Positions 10,311-21,480 of a stretch of 64,000 bases of DNA are shown piece after piece. Both the position numbers and the translations under genes were made by a program. This DNA comes from Cheiracanthium punctorium (lineage: Eukaryota; Arthropoda; Arachnida; Araneae; Cheiracanthiidae), in the NCBI GenBank assembly GCA_038373885.1, contig JAWZYV010019913.1, positions 856,001 to 920,000 on the forward strand, written 5' to 3'. The first letter of the stretch is position 1; the number at the start of each line of letters is the position of its first letter. The notes beneath the pieces are model-generated. The model worked only from the letters and a program-made list of their open reading frames with translations. It ran no database searches and was not told where the DNA came from.

Positions 10311-10744
10311 GTATATATATTATTTCATTGAAATGAATGCACACACGCACCCACTATTCTAAAAAGTACTGTATGAATAAATTGAGACTTCAGCAAGAAC
10401 CTTGCACCATTCGAAAAATAACTTTAATTCAATATGCTTTTACAACCTTTAGGATTAAAACTGGTGGTTCGAAACTTTTTTCGGGACTTAAAAATAATGA
10501 TTTAATAGCATTTATATTCAGAAAGCTTTTGATTTATGGTTTATGAGCCCTGTTTTCTAAATTTACACATCCTTGAACATTCCTCGCACTACATGTTCAG
10601 AGTCTGAACTATTAAGTTCGATATGGATTTAGTTGAGCTTAGATTTTAATCAAATTATCACTGAATTGAATGCATAAAATAAATATAAAATTGAAAATAT
10701 GACTTCCATAAGATAACTGATTAGGTTATTTTTTTATATAAAAG

Positions 10745-10920
10745 TGAAAATCATAGTTTTTATTGACTCACTATTTTTTTTTTCAAGATGACAAATTTAA
10801 TTCAGAGATTTTTAATCTTTTGCTTACTGACGATGTGTTATCGGTTTTTCTTTCACCAACTGAAAAGATTTCAATTGGTCTTTATCAATTTTAAAAATAT
10901 TTTTTTTATTTCGAAGTATT
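10745..10920 (-). repeat. Exon-like repeat, copy 2 of 4
   Basis: The minus strand reads IEIFSVGERKTDNTSSVSKR and then LKISELNLSS before a stop, followed by the conserved GTGAGTCAATAAAAA. Relative to copy 1 it has three extra codons and a changed C-to-G residue. Confidence 0.5.
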
Positions 10921-10924
10921 TTCT

Positions 10925-12580
10925 TTTATAGTTTAGAAAATAGAACTCTGTCTTTCTCTTTGACAGCATTATAGTTGTTTCAAATAAGATAACAATATCT
11001 CTTGCTTTTAATTAACTTCGGTCTTATTTAGAGTTATTTTTGATGTTGATATTTTAGAGAGTTTAACTAATGTTAATTACTGTATTTATAAAGTTGCTTT
11101 TTAATAGTAATATTTAAATTTATTGTGTGAATAAACTCAATTTATTTAACTGTAGAAATGAGGAATGTGAGGTTGAAATAACTTCCGTTTGCATAAAGAT
11201 TAGAACCTAGTATACAAAACTTATAACAACTTCTTTATTTTCCACCTGTAACTTTACAAATAATCACTTGGGAAATCAATGGTTTCTTGGAACTTCGCTC
11301 TACACAGCAGAAAGTATGTACATATCTATTACAAGTCCAAGGACACATCTAGATAACTTAAAAAGGACCTCTATTAGAGATTTCACATGTCTCTTGAACA
11401 ACCAAAAAGTTATATTGTTTAATAGATTTAATAACACCAAATTTGCGGTTTGATATGTTTTCACATGTGCTACCCTATACCTAATTCGTTTTATGATTAT
11501 CTCGAGTGGTCCGTTAATAAATATGTGCTATATATGATAGTCGGGTTGCGATTTTGATTCTTGCTCTTTGCGGTAATGTGCTACAAGGGAAATGTTGTGA
11601 ATTTTTATGACTTCTGAAAGAAAAATTTTGGTTGATTTTCACATTAAAATACATACCAAAGTACTTAGCACACGTTTTGTTAAAATGAAAACTGCGCAAT
11701 ATTTTTCTATGGTAACAATGTTTTTTTTTTGTAATTCTTTGTGGTTATAATTAGCATTAAATCTGAAACAAGATATAAATATCAAGTTTGTCCATAAATG
11801 GAATTACATCCGTTGAAGAATAATATTACGAAATACATTTGCTAAACACGGTTTTTTTAATTAAACTGTTACCTAGATCATTAATAAAGTAGGAATCGTT
11901 CTGAAGTCAAGAGTTTGAGTAAATATGCACATTCATTTTACTGTATGGCGAAAACAAATGTGGTTCTGATATCCTTACTAAACTTTTGAACAACAAGAAA
12001 AAAAACCCTGACATTGAATTCCTTGAAATTAAATTTGTAGATATATAAAAACCTAAAATGAAAAAAGTAAAATTTTATAAATAGATAAAGTGATTAGACT
12101 TACATTTTAAACTTTCAACCAACTGTTTGTTGGTTTAACAAAATAGCATACTAAAATAAACAAATATATTTTGTTCAATAAATCATGAGCACATCCGTTA
12201 AAAAATTTGTTAATTTGATCAATTAATTTAGTTTATTTTTAGTAAATATACTATTTAAACAAGTACTTTCTTTAAATTAAAAAAAGGGTGTTGCTGAAAT
12301 AACTGATCAATCTTAACAGGAAGGTTTTATTAATTAGTGCAAATGATTTTTTTAAAATTTCAACCAGATAATTTTATTGATTTAGGAAAATTTTTACTGA
12401 ATCAACAAGACATTTTTTAAAGGTGCATTAGTAGCGAAAGCGCCATCTAACATCCAAGCTGACTATCCAAAAACGTGAGTATTTACTCGCAGATAAAAAG
12501 ACAGGAATTTAATAGGTGGCATGTTATCACTTCTTTTAGAGTAAATAGTTATTTCTTAAGCGTGCAGAATTCTTTCTCTG
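10925..12580. other. AT-rich intervening sequence
   Basis: Short frames only (for example 11268-11453). None has recognisable motifs or a matching neighbour. Confidence 0.5.
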
Positions 12581-12715
12581 AATGAAGTTTGAACAATGCA
12601 GCTTCGGTGAAAAGCAACAACCTATGATTCTCTGGAAGTCGGTTTCAGCCTGACAGTTTGATAGGATGACACGAGACTTCAAATTAGTCATTTCTCGCTT
12701 TTGAAAATTAAAAGA

Positions 12716-12805
12716 GTATAAAAGGAAGTGCGTGTGTTCGGAGAGCTTGATCCCGTGAATTCAACGTGGTAGATAAGGCGTTATCCGTTCGGGCAAAAGG
12801 TACGC
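12716..12805 (+). promoter_or_regulatory. Possible TATA promoter and first exon
   Basis: AGTATAAAAGGAAG at about 12716 is a strong TATA-box match in a locally less AT-rich stretch (12590-12850). GT-rich sequence and TTCGGAG follow at the distance expected for initiation. A GT that could serve as a splice donor (CAAAAGGTACGC) follows near 12800. No protein is recognisable, and in AT-rich DNA such a match can occur by chance. Confidence 0.25.
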
Positions 12806-13050
12806 ACTTACCCGGACTTCATTTACCGAGATATAGCATGTAGGGAGGCAATCTATTGCCGCTGCAAGTGTGCTCCATGTTAAAGTGTGCCACATCTACA
12901 CATATAATAGATTACCATTATCACTATAGTCATTGTTTTTTTCAGTTTCGCTGTTAAAAAAATAATTTAAAAAAATCAACATTGTGATATTTGTAACTTT
13001 TTCCTTTTACAAGGTCATGCATTACACAGCTACAATGATGAGCTTGTGTA

Positions 13051-13907
13051 CAGTAGGGAACGCAATCCCGCACTGTTTCTCGTCCTGCGGGATTTCGGGA
13101 TTGAGATTCATTGATCCCGCGTGATCCCGCAATCCCGCAGGATTGATATTTTATTTAATTAGAACTTCATTTCAACAAAGAAAAGTATAAAAAAGTAAGA
13201 TTTTAAGCACTGTGAAGTTTAACTTTGATAATAATAATTAATCTTATGAGATAATAAATACAATAACTTAGAAATATGAATATTATAATCATGATATTCA
13301 GAATAATAAGTTATCTCTTATGTTAGTTGCTAAAAATGAGGACTATACAATTTGTAGATATGTTAACATACTTATGTTATTTTGTTAGTTGCTGAAAAAA
13401 TAACGTACAAAATCGAACAAATCCAATGAACCATTTCCTAGTTTAGATTTAATTTTAGTTAAATAATTAAAACTGTGAGTTATAAAAAAAATTAAAAACT
13501 AAAAATAAACTTTTTATAATTAATTCGTGACTGTTCACTAAGAGATAAATAGTATGAAACATTTCAGTTCATTTGGAGAATGGGAACTTTACGCAAAAAT
13601 TTATATTACAATGTTTAAATTTAGATGTTCGATTCAGACTCTCATTGCAAGATGATTTAAAAAATAAAACTTTAAATTAAAATTTGTAATTATTTATTCG
13701 TTCATTGTTAGATGAGAGACATAAATATGCCAAATTTTTCGGTTTGTTGATTGGGAAAGCAGCGTGAAACTGTAATAAAAAAAAATTATTTCTCAATGTC
13801 AATCCCTCGGGATTAGGATCGTAATCCCGCGGGACTAGTCCCGCAAACATTTGTGCGGGATCCCGCAGGATCCCGTTCCCGCGGGATCGGGAGTGCATTC
13901 CCTAGTG
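13051..13907. mobile_element. Non-autonomous hAT-type element with CCCGCGGGAT-rich ends
   Basis: The left end CAGTAGGGAACGCAATCCCG (13051) pairs with the right end, which reads CACTAGGGAATGCACTCCCG on the other strand (13907). Both ends, about 90-110 bp long, are packed with variants of CCCGCGGGAT in both orientations, while the interior is about 80 percent AT and non-coding. CA-TAGGGA starts are typical of hAT-derived MITEs. The flanking 8-mers do not match, so either the insertion is old or the target duplication has decayed. Confidence 0.7.
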
Positions 13908-14039
13908 TATAGTTTATTAAAAAAATTATTATTTTGAATAAACAATTTTTAACAGAACTTTAATCTTTGATTCAAACTAAAAACATACGGAATCCAATTT
14001 CTATTTTTTAAAAAAATCTTTAATTTTTAACATCAAAGG

Positions 14040-14220
14040 GAAAAGGAAGTATTTTTATTGACTCACCAGTTTTTCTTTCCTATATGACAAATTTAATTCA
14101 GAGCTTTTCAATCACTGACGTTGTGTTATCGGTTTTCCTTTCACAGACTGAAAAGATTTCAATGCCCTTTATCGATTTCAATTTTGAAATTTGCCCTTTT
14201 CATTTGAAAGTAATTTTTAT
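14040..14220 (-). repeat. Exon-like repeat, copy 3 of 4
   Basis: The minus strand reads SIKGIEIFSVCERKTDNTTS and VIEKL before a stop, then CTGGTGAGTCAATAAAAATA. The nucleotide match to copy 1 spans the whole coding block and the putative splice donor. Confidence 0.5.
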
Positions 14221-14750
14221 AGTTGGGGAAGGAACTGCTCAACTTCTTTAGAGCAGTGCTGTTGGCTTAAATGAAACATCTATTGTCGTTTCAGGCTTTA
14301 AATCTTTCTGTGATTTTTTAAATCAATGGTTTGAAAATAAAATTTAATTAATCTACAGAATGTCACTTCTATAATTTCTTTTAAAAAGATACACACCAAA
14401 TGTTATTTAGCTGAAAATGAAGAAAAAAAAATTCTCATTCATAAAAAGAAAACGGATGTCGTTCTTGATTTTTGATAAAATCATTTGATTTTTGATGAAA
14501 GTGCATAATATCATTGACATATCGATTGTTAGATTTCCCGTAAGCTTTAATTCTTTAAATACTGTTATCATACAGTTAAACACAGTTGTAAAAGTATTGA
14601 CCCATTTTAACCTACGATGGAGTAAAACGTGTCATGATCAAAATGATGCTGTAGAATAGCTTTATTATGAAATGCTTTAAAATAAGGAAAATTTGTATTC
14701 TAAGTTCCTTATAACATTACAATATTTTCTATTATATCAGTGTTCATATA

Positions 14751-15830
14751 CATGGTGGTCAGAATTAAAATAACCCTACTCTGAAGCCTTTGTACATCGA
14801 ACTACTCGGTGTAAATTTTCCAAATTTGTTGAACATGTTATTCAAGACATGGAGAAGAGGATTACGCAAAATAGTTCCAGAAATCCCGACAGATGGCGCT
14901 GTAGAGCAGACAGTATGTAGAAAAGACACAAAATGCACATTTCTAACACATTTTATTCGAAAGTACCAAAGATTCCTGTCACAAGACCTGATGGATCCTG
15001 GTCGATTTGGGAATGCTGCTCAATATTGTTCCCATCTGCAATATGTAAAATATGCACTCTGTGGACAGTTTGATCAACTGTCAATCGTAATGGTCGATTG
15101 AGGTGCTTCTCACATGCAGAGTGTAACTATCTTTCAAATCTGCAAAGGTTATCATACGTCCTCGATAAACAGTATCCCCACAGCTAAAAATCACAGGGAT
15201 TAAGATCTGGAGAACGAGATGGCCAGATTGTCGGAAACGCACGACACTCAGTCTAGTGAAATGTTTGCCGAAGAAACTGCTGTGTACTGAGTGCAATGTG
15301 TGGAGACGCTCCGTCTTGCATAAAGGTTATTCAATCAAGACATTGGCACTGTTGCATTTGGGGTACAACAGAATTTTCAAGCATGCTTGGTACCTCCTGG
15401 CCGCCATAGTGCACGTCACAAAGTCATTGTGAGTAGCCTCTTCGAAACTGAAAAGTCGAAAAATGAATATGGCTGTGAATTTACCCCAGACTGTAATTTT
15501 CGGCGAGTGAAGTAGAATCTCTTGTAAGGTATGAGGATTTTCCGTGTCCCAAATGCGACATTTATGGGTTTTGACTATTACACTTAGATGGAAACGCGCT
15601 TCACTGTTCCATAAAATCTGCCATCTTACACTCTAGCTACAAATGTCAATGCAAAAGTCATTCGCTTCTCCCTGTCGATGGCCAGAAACTGCTGATTGTG
15701 ACGAATTTAGAACGGGTAAAAAATGCACCATTTTTCTAAGTATGGTTTGCACTGTACTGTAAGGAACACCCAAGTGTCGTGCCAATGCACGTGCACTTCT
15801 AGAGCCTACAACATTATAGGTAATAGTTGA
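14751..15830 (-). pseudogene. Mariner/Tc1-type transposase relic
   Basis: Read on the minus strand, the relic begins near 15815 with a helix-turn-helix block (LARHLGVPYSTVQTILRKM). It continues with RFHLSVIVKTHKCRIWDTEN, HSPKITVWGKF, MQDGASPHIA and WPSRSPDLNPCDF, then an LWGY-like block, and ends in a C-terminal region near 14900. Order and spacing are those of Tc1/mariner transposases, with the second catalytic D in QDG-x-x-x-H and the third in SPDLNPCDF. Multiple shifts and stops break it. The downstream end (TA at 14749, then CATGGTGGTCAGAATTAAAA) looks like a true terminal repeat; the upstream end is missing. Confidence 0.8.
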
Positions 15831-15849
15831 TTTTAAACGAAATTGAATT

Positions 15850-15957
15850 TTAAAAGATAATTATACAGTATTCCTCGGTCCCCCTCTGTTCCCCCCTAGT
15901 TAAAATATTGAAGGGACGTGTCCCCCGGTCTCCATAGGTTGCGACGCCCATGGTTGT
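15850..15957. mobile_element. Orphan end of a hAT-like element
   Basis: The segment ends with the complement of CCATGGGCGTCGCAACC, next to runs of C and G (15875-15935). This resembles the CATGGGCGCC ends of the complete element at 36572. No partner end was found in the window. Confidence 0.4.
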
Positions 15958-15959
15958 AT

Positions 15960-17090
15960 TAGTGAAATCGTTCCAGTAGATCATTCATTTACGTTCGTAT
16001 AGCTTGGCTTATGGTGAAAGAAGCAGTTTTAATAAATGGTTAAACATTTCATTTATAAATATTAATTTATTTAAGAGGATTATATATGAAATATATCCGT
16101 AAGATTGAATTATATGCGTATTCATCCATTTTGATGAAATGTAGTCAATATTATAAGTAAACAAAAAATTACAATTATTAAGTATACAATTAGAACATAA
16201 AATATCAAAGTAAGCATACTTGCATCAACTATTTAAAAATGTAATAATTATTGCCAGACATTCTAAATAAGCTTGAAATTTTTTCTATTGAAAAAATAAT
16301 GAAAGCATACTTGAATATTTTATTCATAAATCTGGATTATGCGTCAATATGAATTAGACATTAAAACTCACTTGCAACTCAAACTCCATTTTTAAACTAC
16401 CTAAATATTTACAAAAAAACAACAATAATCTGAACTATAAAACCGAATATCTATGATGACGTCAGTGATCATGAGGCTAATTAAAAAAATAATCCGAAAA
16501 AAAGTTCTATAACAAGGTAATAAAATTCCATTGGTTTTTGTTTAAAAGCAACAATTACGACTAAATTAATAAATGAATATTTTCAAAAAAAAAAAAAATC
16601 ATTCTGTAATTGCTTAGCGATTCTTGATATGAAACTGCTCTTAGTACTTCGTAGTTAACGGATTACTGTTTTCCCTCTCACTAAATAAAATGAACTACTT
16701 GAATAACGGATTTTTGTTTACGTGTGCATTTTCCTTTGTTTTTGAAACTGGGGTGCAACTGGAATGATGGATGGATGTTGTCGTCTCTTCCCAACCGCTC
16801 AGTACAGGTGAGCAATAACAGAGGAAGAAATCATTATTTGGTAGAAATCTGAACAGTGCCCATCTTTTGAGATGTTCTGTGGCTTGGTTAAAAATTTTAC
16901 TTCCCGTCTTCAAAGGGTTAAAGGTGGGTGGGTCTCCTTTTCCGTATCCATACGGTCAAATTTACACGATGCTGCATGTTCCCTGTTAAAGAGAACACGG
17001 ACTGAAATGATATTTGTTTTAAAGATAATTTTTAAATATATAAACACAATTATTTTGTTTCTACATTTTTAACCAATGTATCGTCTTGTG
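15960..17090. other. AT-rich intervening sequence
   Basis: Nothing recognised. Chance frames on both strands overlap around 16695-17072 without motifs. Confidence 0.5.
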
Positions 17091-17094
17091 ATTG

Positions 17095-17385
17095 AAAATC
17101 ATAACTCAAAATATGATTCTTATTCCGACATCTTATCTATCAGTATTTCTATATTCTTTTTTTTTTAATTAAAGAGAAAAGAAAGTTTGTATATTGTTGA
17201 AAGTTTGTATATATGAAAGTTTGTGTATTAAGACATATTATTATTCTTATTATTTTTTTAAGATGACAAATTTAATACAGAGTCTTTCAATTCGTAACGT
17301 TTTGCTATCGGCTTTCCTTTCATAAACTTCAAAATTTTAAAGCTTCTTATCGATTAAAAATTAGATTTTTTCCCGTTGGAACAAT
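17095..17385 (-). repeat. Exon-like repeat, copy 4 of 4 (most decayed)
   Basis: Nucleotide similarity to copies 1-3 is clear (GACAAATTTAAT, CAGAG, TATCGGCTTTCCTTTCA), but the homologous frame is broken by several stops and the GTGAGT site is lost. Part of the upstream similarity to copy 1 (AAAATATG...TTATTCCGA) is also kept. Confidence 0.45.
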
Positions 17386-17389
17386 GTTT

Positions 17390-18630
17390 TTTAGTTAAAG
17401 CCACCGATCATCTTATTTCTTCGCAATAACAAAATTAATTTAAATAAAAACAACTTTTTGTTGTTTCCTAGTAGCTCTATTTTTGTCTGCTATTTCTTTT
17501 GTCAATAAAACGTTAAAAATGTGATATTAAGCTACTAAGTGTTGCTAATAGGGGAATTTTTTCCCTCTTTAAACGAAGCTGAAATGACCTTCGAACATTA
17601 GTTATACCTGATAGGAGAAATTTATTCCAAAATTTCGTTGCTATTTGACCGTGTATTTCAAAGACAAATTTATTCCACTTTAACCAATACTGAAAAGTAT
17701 ATTGTTTACACCTCTGCCCTAAATCTACTTCCTTCATGCATTGATGATTCTTCTAATTTCCTCATTTTACTTTTTCCTTAGTAACAAAGAATCACATTTT
17801 AAATTACGTTAAAAGAGCTTCCTGACTTGTAATTTGTGTAAAATAAAAAATTTAATAAATAAACGAACAGTTTGAGATGTATTCATTTGAATAACTCAGA
17901 TTTTTAATATTTTTAAGCATCTAAACAATTTGGATTACAACTTGTAAATTATAAGGAATTCCTTTTAAGCTATCAGATAATTAATTTCAAAATAGTTTAC
18001 ATTTAATTTTATGTATTTATGCAAAATATAAAGCATAAAACTTCCGCTTTAAAACACGATGTATCAGTTGAAAAATTTTGTAAACACTCTGAGAATTTAT
18101 TATAATATATTACATACTCAAAGGATAATAAAAAGAGATCTCCCATATTTTCACAAAGAGCGCAATGATGTTATAAATTTTATATTTATTTGCAGCTACT
18201 TTAAAGTGTCACAGTGTAGCGAGTTTTTCTTATATTTTGAAGCGTTATGTTCACTTTTCCTACAGTAAGAATTTTATTTGAAATTTCATCTTTAGCTTTT
18301 AAACAAAATAAACAGTTTTTTGAGTAAATAAACAAAGAATATACATTAGATAAAATATAGTATGAAAGGAAAAAGGTCAGATCATAATAAGGCGGTAAAA
18401 ATGTATTTGAGTTTCATGTGAATGAAAGAATAGGTAAGTATGCAATAGGTAAGTATGCTATGTAACTATGCAAAAGAAACATTTCGAAGTTAATGGTAAA
18501 ATCAGGAACTTCATTTGAAATTTAATAACGTCAATCTATCATGAATCCAGAGTTTTGAATAAATGCGAGTCTGTAATCTAATTTTTAAAGGAATTCGCAG
18601 CAAGAAGCGGTAGATTTTAATTCTTTTCTG
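17390..18630. other. AT-rich intervening sequence
   Basis: No gene, terminal repeat or RNA structure is recognised before the Harbinger-like element. Confidence 0.5.
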
Positions 18631-18865
18631 AACTGGAGCTCTAGCACGATCTTATCGGAAAGCATCCGTCACGGATAGTTCTCACTCACGGATACTGAAA
18701 ATCTTCGGATAAATATCCGATACCCTCATTTTGACTCTACCACCATGGTTTCGACTAATGGAAGTGAGAATTTTTATGTCTCTTCCGAGAGTATCGGAAG
18801 GGGACGCTATCAACCAATCAAAACAAGGCTCACCTTTAATTGTAAGTTGCGTGCAAAGTTAGTTG

Positions 18866-18951
18866 TGCTTCGATGGCTGACTCGGTAAGACGCGGGACTA
18901 TTACTAGGGCGTTATGTGATCGAACCCCGTGCTGCGCAATATTTTCCTGCA

Positions 18952-18982
<31 letters not shown>
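18866..18982 (+). repeat. tRNA-like SINE head followed by a 29-T run
   Basis: TGGCTGACTCGGTAAGACG (A-box-like) and GTGATCGAACCCC (B-box-like) lie at tRNA spacing in 18870-18935. A run of 29 T (18954-18982) follows, which would terminate Pol III. The T-arm does not pair well, so a functional tRNA is unlikely. Confidence 0.4.
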
Positions 18983-18986
<4 letters not shown>

Positions 18987-19228
18987 CGCAAATCTTGGTA
19001 ATTAATTCATCAGAATTTTACACTTTCAAAATAAATCACTTTTAACACCCACAAAACTCAATATTTCTTTAAGGTACATTAATTTTTGTCAGACAGACTA
19101 TTTTTTCCCTAATTGTCACCCGTTCGTGATGCAACAGCAAGAGTATTAATTTTTTAAGCATCGTCAATTGTAAAAATATATTCTTTGAATAGCAGAAATA
19201 AAATTTTAAAAATATATAAATAAATATA

Positions 19229-19330
19229 CAGTCAACTCACAATTTTACGACCCTTCCGATTTAACGACCCTCTGATGAAGTGCTGACAGTTTTTCAATAC
19301 CTTTTATAAACTTTATTTTACACTCAGTAT
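19229..19330 (+). mobile_element. Left end of a pogo/Tigger-like element
   Basis: TA is followed at 19229 by CAGTCAACTCACAATTTTAC and a second phrase of the same kind (CCGATTTAACGACCCTC). This style of end is shared by many pogo-type elements. No matching right end was found. Confidence 0.35.
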
Positions 19331-19457
19331 ATTCGCATGGCCATTATGCCAAAGTTCATTGAAATCCGCATTTTCCTGAAGCCGTGCCTCCTCCTTATAA
19401 AATAAAAACGGTAATATTCGAGTAAAAACAAATCAGATTGAAATTATCGTCCAAGCA

Positions 19458-19599
19458 ATGGAAGAAAATCATTACTTAAATGAAAACAACTTTTCCAGTT
19501 TTTATAGAGGGCAGCAAACGAAATGAGGATTTGAAATCTCTAGCACAAAAATTAAACAGCAGTGGAGGTTTTATTAAAAATGTGAAAGCTTGGCAAAAG
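19458..19599 (+). pseudogene. Myb/SANT-like DNA-binding exon with splice donor
   Basis: ATG at 19458 opens MEENHYLNENNFSS. A shift near 19505 leads to a frame reading EGSKRNEDLKSLAQKLNSSG and GFIKNVKAWQK, then GGTAAGCAG, a good splice donor at 19600. This matches the start of a trihelix-type Myb/SANT domain, in which W-Q-K-V-W-x-D-W-K would continue in the next exon; I did not find that exon. Such proteins are encoded alongside PIF/Harbinger transposases and also occur as host genes. Its place inside the element at 18636-20115 favours the former. Confidence 0.5.
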
Positions 19600-20378
19600 G
19601 TAAGCAGACTGTTATTTTATAAATTTTAAATACCATTAAAAATTAGCATTATTATATTCTAATTGTTCTAGGCTCTAAATATTTTTTAAACTCTTGAATC
19701 AGTTGGAATGCTAATGATTTATTCAACCGAAAATTGTTGATAAATTCGTCGTCGCTTAATTCAAAGGATTTACACCTAGGAATCGAATTTCGATTCCTAT
19801 GAACCCTTCTAGCATCTTATTGTTGTGCAACATTTGCTACAATTAAAACTGAGCCATTATTTTGATGTAAACAACTACCATCAGAACAAATAACCACGCA
19901 CGCTGACTTGTATCCGAAGCGGAAAGAGCTTCTCACTCGCGTTTACCGTGCCGGGAAAAAAAAGTGGAATTTCCGACAGGGTTTCCGATATCGGAACGTT
20001 CCCGAGAGCATCGTGGTAGACCAAATTGACGCCCTTTCGGAATGTGACGTCATGAGTGAGAAAAGGGTTGTTTTTCCGCTTCGGAAAGGTTTCCGAGAAG
20101 ATCGTGCTAGGGCCCCTGATTCGTTATGAAAACATGTAATTTTCACTGTCGGTTGTAAATCATGTACGCATTAATGCAATTTTTAGTATTTGTTTAATAG
20201 AATTTGAATTTTGCAGAATTCTAAAATGCAGCAAGGTGATATACATATCTTTCAACGTTTAAATGCATGTGCTCAGGAAAAAGTTAACAAATGATGATTT
20301 AAATAATGTCAGAAATTCTTTTGTCCAATTGAGTTTCAGCTAAGCCTGAAGAATGCGATGAAAGTAATTACACACTAA

Positions 20379-20577
20379 AGGGTCTCGCAGTGGCCAGTCA
20401 GTTTTGATTTGGTTCCCTAAGAACATCGAAAGCGAAGCCGTACCGATCTTATGGTCAACACTTGGGAGAGTAACAAACTAACCTGGACTTCTGTGGGATC
20501 GTTTACTCTAAAGGCTCGTAACGTTAAAGGCACGTAAAGTCTGTCGCAGCTCCGATATGCAGCAACAACAACAACAA
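20379..20577 (+). mobile_element. 5S-rRNA-headed SINE, copy 1
   Basis: The segment 20419-20475 (AAGAACATCGAAAGCGAAGC and GGTCAACACTTGGGAGAG) resembles the 3-prime half of 5S rRNA, including its internal promoter (GAAGTTAAGC ... GGTTAGTACTTGGATGGG). CTGGACTTCTGTGG and CGCAGCTCCGATATG follow, shared with the copies at 27095 and 53731. It ends in a (CAA)n run at 20563-20577 in place of the CATTAG-A tail seen in the other two. Confidence 0.65.
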
Positions 20578-20579
20578 TC

Positions 20580-21264
20580 CTCTGAAGGTTTGACACCGAA
20601 GTACAACATCATTGCAAGGTTAACGGCAATTTACAACTAATGGCTGCCGACCGAGATTCATTCAACGTCAATAGGAGACAGGGAAACAATTTTTTTTGTA
20701 TCGAATCTAAGGGACTGTACTTGGAATCGTTGATTAATTTGGCATTCAGCATTGTTTTTTTTTCAAGCGAAGTAACTTGTTTATGTCTCTGTCGCTCTGT
20801 GTCATCCTTTTTAAAATTTTGCGATAAATTTTTTTCGTACTTACGTATTATCCAGGCAGCCATTCCGATCAAACTATTTTTTCGTCAAATATGCCAACAA
20901 ACTATTGCCAATCGTATTCCAAACCATCAATAATTTCATGTATCCGGCATTTATCTTGACTAAAAATCGCTTGTCTCGGAGAACCGATGGCATAATACGT
21001 AAGTATAGGTTTTTTTACCCAGGCGACAGTACAGTTTTATGCAAAATATCAGACTCTATAGCTGTTTTAATCATACTATGAAAATTCTAACCAACGAATA
21101 TTGAGTTATCTCTATGAAAATTACACATGTGCCAACGTGTCCAAGAGGTGTAAGGGATGAGATGTAACAATCATTTGTCATGGAGAAAAGTGGAGGTTGC
21201 ATATTTATATTCTTTGGTTGCATCTAGTTGAGAAATGCAGTGACACTATGAGGAGAAGACAAAG
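20580..21264. other. AT-rich intervening sequence
   Basis: Overlapping chance frames on both strands (20609-20933) have no recognisable motif. Confidence 0.45.
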
Positions 21265-21480
21265 GGGGTCTATTCTGCCCCGTTCATTTAAGCGAACTTT
21301 CGGATTTGTGACGTAATTCGGAATGTACTCTAGAATGTAAACATTCGATAGCGAGAATCTGCACCTAAAGGTCTACCGTAACTTGCAAAATACCGACATA
21401 TGTTAGAAAGTTGCGAATAACGTCATTTTGATGTCACACATCTGAACGTTCGCTTAAACGAACGTGGCAGAATAGAGCCC
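21265..21480. mobile_element. 216-bp MITE with Harbinger-style ends
   Basis: The left end GGGGTCTATTCTGCCCCGTT pairs with the right end, which reads GGGCTCTATTCTGCCACGTT on the other strand. The match extends through TTTAAGCGAAC to TGTGAC, about 48 bp with few mismatches. G-rich starts of this kind fit PIF/Harbinger. A 3-bp target duplication is not clear. It is non-coding. Confidence 0.7.

Larger units (their letters stand above)
18636..20115 (+). mobile_element. PIF/Harbinger-like element with long inverted ends
   Basis: Both ends share an inverted repeat of roughly 200 bp, diverged. The left starts GAGCTCTAGCACGATCTTAT and the right, reverse-complemented, GGGCCCTAGCACGATCTTCT; matching CTCGGAAA and TTCTCACTCA blocks lie further in. 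A CTG triplet flanks each side (18633-18635 and 20116-20118). Three-base duplications, including C-W-G, are known for PIF/Harbinger elements. Inside are a tRNA-like repeat with a T-run, a pogo-like end and a Myb/SANT-like exon of the kind that accompanies Harbinger transposases. No Harbinger nuclease is present, so it is non-autonomous. Confidence 0.6.

Noticed and set aside
18866..18940. Functional tRNA gene
   Set aside because: The T-arm and acceptor stems do not pair adequately; only the promoter-like boxes remain.
19908..20146. Paired frames on both strands near 20 kb as genes
   Set aside because: They lie entirely within the right inverted repeat of the Harbinger-like element.
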